NCBI GenBank assembly: GCA_964555675.1
Contig: CAZKTU010000227.1
Span: 1 to 10,704, forward strand
Source of the DNA: CAIWXH01 sp964555675
GTDB lineage: Bacteria > Chloroflexota > Chloroflexia > Chloroflexales > Chloroflexaceae
Length of the DNA: 10,704 nt
Direction of reading: 5' to 3'
Below the pieces are notes generated by a model. It was not told the origin of the DNA. It searched no databases and saw nothing but the letters and a program-made list of their open reading frames with translations. This document shows, piece by piece, positions 6,833 through 10,704 of this stretch (its first letter is position 1; the number at the start of each line of letters is the position of its first letter). The position numbers and the translations under genes are program-made.

Positions 6833-7609
6833 TTAGCGCCCCTTAAACTCGGCCTTGCGCTTCGCCACAAAGGCCTGCATACCCTCTTTCTGATCCTCGG
6901 TGTCGAAGAGCAGGTAGAAGTTGCGCAGCTCGATCGCCATCCCCTCGCGCAGGGTGGTCTCGGCGGCGGCGCGGATGGCCTCTTTGGCGAGCATGGCGGC
7001 GATGGGGGCCTTCTCGGCCACCTGGGCGGCCAGGCGCTGAGCCTCGGCGAGGAAGGTCTCGACGGGGACGACGCGGTTGACCAGGCCGTACTGCTGGGCC
7101 TCGCGGGCGCCGATGCTGGCACCGGTGAGGATCATCTCCATCGCGCGCTGCGGCCCGATCGCGCGGGTCAGGCGCTGGGTGCCGCCGGCGCCGGGGATGA
7201 CCCCGAGGTTGATCTCGGGCAGGCCGAACTGAGCGCTCTCGCTGGCGACGATCATATCGCACATGAGGGCGATCTCGCAGCCGCCGCCGAGGGCGTAGCC
7301 GCTTACTGCGGCGATCAGGGGCTTGCGGGTCGCCGCGATGCGCGACCAGCGCTCGATGCTGCGGCCGAGGAGCATGCTGCTCGGCGAGCCCTCGGCCATG
7401 GCCTTAATGTCGGCGCCCGCCGCGAAGGCGCGCGGCCCGCCGGTGAGCACGATGGCGCGGATCTGCTCGTCGGCGTCGCAGCGGGCCAGGTGGGCGATCA
7501 GCTCCTCGATCAGGGCCGGGTTGAGGGCGTTGAGGGCCTTGGGGCGGTTAAGGGTCAGGGTGGCCACATGGCCGTCCGTCTCGGCCAGCACCAGCTGCTC
7601 GTCGCTCAT
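6833..7609 (-). CDS. Enoyl-CoA hydratase (crotonase/PaaF type)
   Basis: A 258-residue soluble enzyme that should add water to trans-2-enoyl-CoA in beta-oxidation-like pathways. Oxyanion-hole segments AAGADIK (63-69) and GGGCE (108-112) are present. The catalytic glutamates are Glu112 and Glu132 (LPEINLGVIPGAGGTQRL, 130-147), so this is a true hydratase pattern, unlike its downstream partner. Start ATG at 7609, with GGAGG (7619-7615) at a 5-base spacing. It is first of a coupled two-gene unit, and its stop is one base before the next start. The N-terminal segment VATLTLNRPKALNALNP resembles the matching segment of the second gene, as expected of old paralogues. The exact substrate chain length is not readable. 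Pairing with a PaaG-like protein recalls the PaaF/PaaG steps of phenylacetate degradation. Confidence 0.94.
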   Translation of the reverse strand: MSDEQLVLAETDGHVATLTLNRPKALNALNPALIEELIAHLARCDADEQIRAIVLTGGPRAFAAGADIKAMAEGSPSSMLLGRSIERWSRIAATRKPLIAAVSGYALGGGCEIALMCDMIVASESAQFGLPEINLGVIPGAGGTQRLTRAIGPQRAMEMILTGASIGAREAQQYGLVNRVVPVETFLAEAQRLAAQVAEKAPIAAMLAKEAIRAAAETTLREGMAIELRNFYLLFDTEDQKEGMQAFVAKRKAEFKGR

Positions 7610-7702
7610 GGGAGCCTCCGTGGCAATTCTACGCTGAACATCTGCGGCGCTCTGGGGACGCCCCTATGCTACCCGAGACGGCGCAGCGCGTCAAAGCCAC
7701 CC

Positions 7703-7732
7703 TTGATGAATTCTTTATCGTAGCTTTACAAT
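7703..7732 (+). promoter_or_regulatory. Candidate promoter for the MHS transporter
   Basis: -35-like TTGATG (7703-7708), an 18-base spacer and -10-like TACAAT (7727-7732, 5 of 6 matches). Transcription would begin near 7739, giving a leader of about 300 bases before the GTG start at 8038. Confidence 0.5.
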
Positions 7733-7746
7733 CCGGCGCGAGGCTG

Positions 7747-7999
7747 CGCATTCTGATGCGGTAAAGCTTCCTGGGAGAACCAGGGAGGATTTACCCAAAT
7801 TTCACAGGCAAATTATCTCAGTTTCATATTTATCCATTAAGATTGCGTTATCAATTCCCGGTCCCCTCAGATATAGCATACAGCGTAGTAGACACGACCG
7901 GACCACCCTCTATTGGGCCGACCGACAGCATCCACAAGCCGTGGGGGTTGCGTCCCCTCACGGGCGGGCCTCGCCATCCCCAGCGTACGGGGCGGCGAG
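7747..7999 (+). promoter_or_regulatory. Hairpin-rich leader of the MHS transporter
   Basis: If the promoter at 7703 is used, the leader holds four stems. They are: CGCAT-TCTG-ATGCG (7747-7760); GGTAAA...TTTACC (7760-7765 with 7790-7795) enclosing CCTGG-GAGAA-CCAGG (7770-7784); GTGGGG with CCCCTCAC around one bulge (7941-7961); and CTCGCC/GGCGAG plus CCCC/GGGG (7970-7999), ending 38 bases before the start codon. I do not recognise a known riboswitch class. The element is inferred from pairing alone. Confidence 0.35.
7827..7854 (-). promoter_or_regulatory. Possible leftward promoter for the crotonase unit
   Basis: On the minus strand, TTGATA (7854-7849), a 16-base spacer and TAAATA (7832-7827) in the AT-rich island. 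The -10 matches at only 3 of 6 positions, and the site is about 220 bases upstream of the first crotonase start, so support is weak. Confidence 0.28.
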
Positions 8000-8037
8000 C
8001 CGCAACAGCACGACGATGTGAAGAAAGGGACACCGCT

Positions 8038-9480
8038 GTGGCAGCACCGGCACAGACCATGCCCGCGAACGTCGAACCGACCAAGACCATCTGGCAAGTG
8101 ATCTTCGCCTCGGCCCTGGGCACGATGATTGAGTGGTACGACTTCTACATCTTCGGCAGCCTGGCGGCGATCATCTCGACCAAGTTCTTCCCGGCGGACA
8201 ACCCGGTTGCGGCCTTCCTGGCCACCCTGGCCACCTTCGGCGCCGGCTTCGCGGCCCGCCCCTTCGGCGCCCTCTTCTTCGGCCGCATCGGCGACCTGGT
8301 CGGCCGCAAGTACGCCTTCCTGGTGACCCTGCTGATCATGGGCGGCGCGACCACGCTGATCGGCGTGCTACCGACCTACCAGCAGATCGGCATCGCCGCG
8401 CCGATCATCCTCTTCATCATCCGCATCCTCCAGGGCCTGGCCCTCGGCGGCGAGTACGGCGGCGCGGCGGTCTACGTGGCCGAGCACTCGCCCGACAACA
8501 AGCGCGGCTACTACACCAGCTTCATCCAGACCACGGCGACCCTGGGCCTGTTCGTCTCGCTGGCCGTGATCGTCGGGGTACGCCTCTCGATGACGCCCGA
8601 GGCCTTCAACGCCTGGGGCTGGCGCATCCCCTTCCTGCTCTCGATCTTCCTGGTCGCCGTGTCGGTCTACATCCGCACCCGTATGTCCGAGTCGCCCCTC
8701 TTCACCAAGCTGAAGGCTGAGGGCAAGACCAGCAAGAGCCCGCTCAAGGACAGCTTCGGCAGCAAGGCCCAGTGGAAGACCATCCTGATTGTGCTCTTCG
8801 GCGCCGCCGCCGGCCAGGCCGTGATCTGGTACGTGGGTCAGTTCTACGCCCTGTTCTTCCTGCAGAACGTGCTCAAGGTCGAGTTCGTGACCGCCAACGT
8901 GATCGTCTCGGTGGCCCTGCTGCTCGGCCTGCCGCTCTTCATCTTCTTCGGCGGCCTCTCGGACCGCATCGGCCGCAAGAAGATTATGATGGCCGGCAAC
9001 CTGCTGGGCGCCCTGGCCATCTACCCGACCTACATGGCGATGCAGTACTTCGCCGGCCCGATCACCCCCGCCGTCACCGACGCCGCCGGCAAGGTGGTCA
9101 CCCCGGCCGTCGCGGCCAGCGCCAACCCGGTGATGCTGACCCTGCTGGTCTTCAGCCTGCTGATCTGGGTCGGTATGGTCTACGGCCCCATCGCCGCCTT
9201 CCTGGTCGAGGCCTTCCCGGCCAAGATCCGCTACACCTCGGTGTCGCTGCCCTACCACGTGGCCAACGGCTACTTCGGCGGCTTCCTGCCCCTGATCGCC
9301 ACCGCGGTGGTCGCCTCGACGGGCAACATCTTCGCCGGCCTCTGGTGGCCGATCGGCGTGGCCCTGATGACCTTCGTGGTCGGCACGATCTTCCTCAAGG
9401 AGACCAACCTGCACATCTCGGACGGCGAGGGCGCGATGCACCCCGCCCGCAACGAGACCGAGGCTTCGCAGGCCGGTTAG
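8038..9480 (+). CDS. Major facilitator, metabolite:H+ symporter (MHS) family
   Basis: A 480-residue, 12-helix inner-membrane transporter, probably proton-coupled uptake of a carboxylate or similar small metabolite. Family marks: IEWYDFYIFG (31-40) in helix 1; MFS motif A as GRIGDLVGRK (82-91) and again GLSDRIGRKK (306-315) at the start of the second half; ALGGEYGGAAVYVAEH (135-150) in helix 4-5; and GWRIPFLLS (194-202). These are typical of the ShiA/KgtP/ProP group; the substrate is not readable. A periplasmic loop (about 340-363) is longer than usual. The GTG at 8038 is preferred, with AAAGGGA 7 bases upstream; an ATG at 8059 is a weaker alternative. The upstream open frame to 7843 is not MFS-like. 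Codon choice is extreme (nearly all C- or G-ending; ATC, TTC, CTG, AAG), pointing to high expression. Confidence 0.93.
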   Translation: MAAPAQTMPANVEPTKTIWQVIFASALGTMIEWYDFYIFGSLAAIISTKFFPADNPVAAFLATLATFGAGFAARPFGALFFGRIGDLVGRKYAFLVTLLIMGGATTLIGVLPTYQQIGIAAPIILFIIRILQGLALGGEYGGAAVYVAEHSPDNKRGYYTSFIQTTATLGLFVSLAVIVGVRLSMTPEAFNAWGWRIPFLLSIFLVAVSVYIRTRMSESPLFTKLKAEGKTSKSPLKDSFGSKAQWKTILIVLFGAAAGQAVIWYVGQFYALFFLQNVLKVEFVTANVIVSVALLLGLPLFIFFGGLSDRIGRKKIMMAGNLLGALAIYPTYMAMQYFAGPITPAVTDAAGKVVTPAVAASANPVMLTLLVFSLLIWVGMVYGPIAAFLVEAFPAKIRYTSVSLPYHVANGYFGGFLPLIATAVVASTGNIFAGLWWPIGVALMTFVVGTIFLKETNLHISDGEGAMHPARNETEASQAG

Positions 9481-9501
9481 TCGCCCCGACCTCCACCCCG
9501 C

Positions 9502-9535
9502 CGCCCCCCGCTCACCACGCCGTGAGCGGGGGGCG
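9502..9535 (+). terminator. Strong stem-loop after the MHS transporter
   Basis: CGCCCCCCGCTCAC (9502-9515) and its exact complement GTGAGCGGGGGGCG (9522-9535) form a 14-bp perfect stem with a 6-base loop, 21 bases past the stop. The tail is ACTGATTCC rather than a T-run, so termination may not be purely intrinsic, but position and strength suit a transcript end. Confidence 0.7.
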
Positions 9536-9606
9536 ACTGATTCCAGGGCCGACCGATAGCTGCGCGGCAGTTCACAAATAATCACCAAACGTTCAGATTC
9601 ATCGCC

Positions 9607-9635
9607 TTGCCAGAGCGCCCCGCCGTCACTACAAT
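9607..9635 (+). promoter_or_regulatory. Sigma70-type promoter for the small membrane protein
   Basis: -35-like TTGCCA (9607-9612), a 17-base spacer and TACAAT (9630-9635, 5 of 6). The expected start of transcription is about 35 bases before the ATG at 9677. The preceding AT-rich patch (about 9570-9600) could serve as an upstream element. Confidence 0.65.
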
Positions 9636-9676
9636 CTTGCCATATAAGATCCGGCACCAGGACGGGGAGCAGCCCA

Positions 9677-10270
9677 ATGGTCAAGCGTCTCTTCATCACC
9701 ATCGTTCTCGCATTTGTCCTCGGCACCATCGGCCTCGTGCTCGCGCCCATCACCGGCCGCCTGGCCGGGCCCTTCGTCTGTACCGGCGTCCTCGAGCCCG
9801 AGACGCGGCTGAACGGCCTGCAATTTCGCTGTATCGAGGCGCGAGACGGCCGAATAACTCCGATCGACGCCGACCGCGTGGTGCTCTACACCGTGCCGCT
9901 GCTCGCGGTGATGCTCTTTGTGCCCGTCCACGCCGCCCTGGTCGAGGCCGAGCGCCGCGCCGCCAGGGCCAGGGGCGCGATGAGCGCCGATCTGGCCGTC
10001 GCGGTGCGCGCCCGCGCCGAGATCCTGCGCATCGCCCGCCAGAGCTCGATCACGCGCCAGGCCCTCGTCCGCGCCGCCGAGCTGCAGCTGGTGCTCTGGG
10101 TGCAGCCCCCCGAGGGCCGCCCCTACGAGGCGAAGGTCGCCTGGCTGGTCGAGGACGAGAACCTGACCCGCCTGACGGTGGGCGCCGTCCTCCCCGTGAA
10201 GGTCAACCCCCGCCGCCCCGAGAAGGTCTACCCGGACCAGCCCTGGGCCCACTTCGCCTGGTGGAGTTAG
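9677..10270 (+). CDS. Two-helix membrane protein of unknown function
   Basis: 197 residues that I do not recognise as a named family. Helix 1 (about 4-26) looks like an uncleaved signal anchor. Residues 27-67 should be outside the membrane and contain Cys35 and Cys52, a possible disulfide. Helix 2 (about 68-88) is followed by a basic, alanine-rich helical stretch (89-122). A C-terminal beta-rich segment follows (about 134-182: LQLVLWVQPPEGRPYEAKVAWLV..., then LPVKVNPRRPEKV). That last part has the style of a small cytoplasmic domain seen after one or two helices in other uncharacterised bacterial membrane proteins (strand, PYEAKV, strand, LPVKV-P). The ATG has GGGGAG 7 bases upstream and its own promoter. 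The coding bias is normal for the window, so it is probably a real gene. Confidence 0.8.
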   Translation: MVKRLFITIVLAFVLGTIGLVLAPITGRLAGPFVCTGVLEPETRLNGLQFRCIEARDGRITPIDADRVVLYTVPLLAVMLFVPVHAALVEAERRAARARGAMSADLAVAVRARAEILRIARQSSITRQALVRAAELQLVLWVQPPEGRPYEAKVAWLVEDENLTRLTVGAVLPVKVNPRRPEKVYPDQPWAHFAWWS

Positions 10271-10321
10271 GGGGGGCGTAACCAAGTTACGGTGTTTGCC
10301 GCTGCCCGCGGCGGGGGTTTG

Positions 10322-10343
10322 GGGGCTTGCGCCCCTCGGCCCC
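10322..10343 (+). repeat. GC palindromic unit, copy 1
   Basis: GGGGCTTGCGCCCC followed by TCGGCCCC. It matches copy 2 (10394-10414) in direct orientation, with one extra T and one substitution. It is the outermost left unit of the foldback. Confidence 0.75.
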
Positions 10344-10349
10344 TGTTTT

Positions 10350-10379
10350 GTCAGGAGGGCCGCCGCCGGCCCTCCCGAC
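10350..10379. repeat. 13-position hairpin in the foldback, left side
   Basis: GTCAGGAGGGCCG (10350-10362) pairs with CGGCCCTCCCGAC (10367-10379) at 12 of 13 positions, with a 4-base loop. It could also end the transcript of the small membrane protein, about 80 bases past its stop, although no T-tract follows. Confidence 0.6.
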
Positions 10380-10393
10380 ACCCTCCGGGCGCG

Positions 10394-10414
10394 GGGGCTG
10401 CGCCCCTCGACCCC
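10394..10414 (+). repeat. GC palindromic unit, copy 2
   Basis: GGGGCTGCGCCCC followed by TCGACCCC. The reverse complement of 10611-10631 is identical except for TGGACCCC at the end, so the two form 21-bp inverted ends around about 196 bases of less GC-rich DNA. Confidence 0.8.
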
Positions 10415-10441
10415 ACTGGAATAAGGCTTTGCTATGCCAAT

Positions 10442-10469
10442 TAGCCCTGCTGTCATGCCAGCGGGGCTA
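10442..10469. repeat. Internal stem-loop in the foldback core
   Basis: TAGCCCTGCTG (10442-10452) pairs with CAGCGGGGCTA (10459-10469) over 11 bp, counting one T-G pair, around a TCATGC loop. The same bases can alternatively pair with 10565-10583, so two competing folds are possible. Confidence 0.6.
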
Positions 10470-10610
10470 TCGCTGATGGGCAGTTCTCCGCTGTCCAGTG
10501 GCGTGATGTGGCGCTAGCTGAAAGCTTTGTGGTGGCCCGATACCCTCAGCTGCAGCTCCCCAGGTGGCATGACCGCACAGCAGATCGGGCCGGCACAGCT
10601 AGATCTTTTC

Positions 10611-10631
10611 GGGGTCCAGGGGCGCAGCCCC
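10611..10631 (-). repeat. GC palindromic unit, inverted copy
   Basis: Inverted partner of 10394-10414 with 20 of 21 bases matching. The asymmetric flank (GGGGTCCA before the GGGGCGCAGCCCC core) shows that the orientation is truly inverted and not an effect of the core being palindromic. Confidence 0.8.
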
Positions 10632-10647
10632 TGGCGCGGGGGAGGTT

Positions 10648-10670
10648 GAGGGGGCCAGCGCGGCCCCCTC
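10648..10670. repeat. 9-bp hairpin in the foldback, right side
   Basis: GAGGGGGCC (10648-10656) pairs exactly with GGCCCCCTC (10662-10670) around AGCGC. CCCTCGCAA at 10666-10674 is repeated at 10696-10704, at the very end of the window, after the last GGGGC-AGC-GCCCC unit. Confidence 0.65.
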
Positions 10671-10704
10671 GCAAAAGGTCAGGCAGGGGCAGCGCCCCTC
10701 GCAA

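Larger units (their letters stand above)
7610..8037. other. Divergent intergenic region with AT-rich island
   Basis: These 428 bases separate the leftward crotonase unit from the rightward transporter. Bases about 7790-7885 are AT-rich, in sharp contrast to the surrounding DNA, which marks a promoter zone. It holds candidate promoters in both directions and several hairpins, listed separately. No convincing gene is present: the transporter frame is open through 7843-8037 but lacks protein character there. Confidence 0.8.
10322..10698. repeat. Large imperfect foldback of GC palindromes (about 380 bp)
   Basis: Units on the left recur as complements on the right, in mirror order around about 10512: a GGGGC-loop-GCCCC stem (10322-10335 with 10686-10698); TTTT (10346-10349) with AAAA (10673-10676); a GAGGGCC hairpin (10350-10379) with a GAGGGGGCC hairpin (10648-10670); a 21-base unit (10394-10414 with 10611-10631, one mismatch); GCTATGCC with GGCACAGC (10431-10438, 10592-10599, 7 of 8); GTCATGCCA with TGGCATGAC (10452-10460, 10565-10573); and GGGG with CCCC (10463-10466, 10558-10561). 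No gene is found in 10271-10704. It may be a MITE-like element, a structured RNA or a nested REP array; it may run past the window end. Confidence 0.7.

Noticed and set aside
5326..6846. 506-codon open frame on the plus strand opposite DUF2254 and the PaaG-like gene
   Set aside because: It is antisense to two well-supported genes, is rich in Gly/Ala/Gln/Asp/His repeats and spans their intergenic hairpin; it is a by-product of GC-rich third positions.
6832..7122. 97-codon extension of the PaaG-like gene
   Set aside because: Proline/serine/arginine-rich shadow of the upstream crotonase in another frame; the ATG at 6831 has a proper binding site.
7843..8037. 65-codon N-terminal extension of the transporter
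   Set aside because: It lies in the leader and AT-rich region, has no transporter character, and a good binding site precedes the GTG at 8038.
8368..9753. 461-codon minus-strand frame opposite the MHS transporter
   Set aside because: Composition is that of an antisense shadow, and it crosses the terminator stem and the promoter of the next gene.
10415..10610. tRNA or other known RNA gene
   Set aside because: No cloverleaf, anticodon arm or T-loop consensus could be found on either strand.

Overview
The window is a stretch of GC-rich (roughly two-thirds GC by eye) bacterial chromosome from a draft scaffold: bases 1703-1802 are exactly 100 Ns, the usual placeholder for a gap of unknown size. 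No gene names the organism. The gene set (Cu+ P-type ATPase, YqhA/UPF0114, Ca2+/H+ antiporter, DUF2254, tandem crotonases, MHS-type transporter), the heptanucleotide repeats and the GC-palindrome-rich intergenic DNA would fit a filamentous Chloroflexota, but this is an inference of moderate to low confidence. There are no rRNA or tRNA genes, transposases, CRISPR arrays or phage genes.

Layout. (1) 1-1665, +: 3' part of copA, missing its N-terminus off the left edge and carrying an in-frame heptamer-repeat insertion in the nucleotide-binding domain. (2) 1666-2029: intergenic region with hairpins, the assembly gap, a second heptamer inverted repeat and a terminator-like stem. (3) 2030-4683, +: a short-chain dehydrogenase, then a good sigma70-type promoter, a YqhA-family membrane protein and a cax-type Ca2+/H+ antiporter. 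(4) 7609-4672, -: two coupled crotonase-family genes (a classical enoyl-CoA hydratase and a PaaG-like isomerase), then a DUF2254 membrane protein whose 3' end overlaps that of cax by 12 bp. (5) 7610-8037: a divergent intergenic region with an AT-rich island, promoter candidates and several hairpins, probably a long leader. (6) 8038-9480, +: an MHS-family major facilitator with strongly biased codons, closed by a 14-bp perfect stem. (7) 9677-10270, +: a small two-helix membrane protein of unknown function with its own promoter. (8) 10271-10704: no gene; it holds a roughly 380-bp imperfect foldback built of GC palindromes in mirror order.

Functionally this is a housekeeping and membrane-transport neighbourhood: copper export, calcium/proton exchange, acyl-CoA (possibly aromatic acyl-CoA) metabolism and organic-acid uptake. 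No defence or biosynthetic system is visible. The unusual content is the repeat DNA: two different heptamer families with the same convergent architecture, one of them inside a conserved ATPase gene, and the large foldback at the right end.
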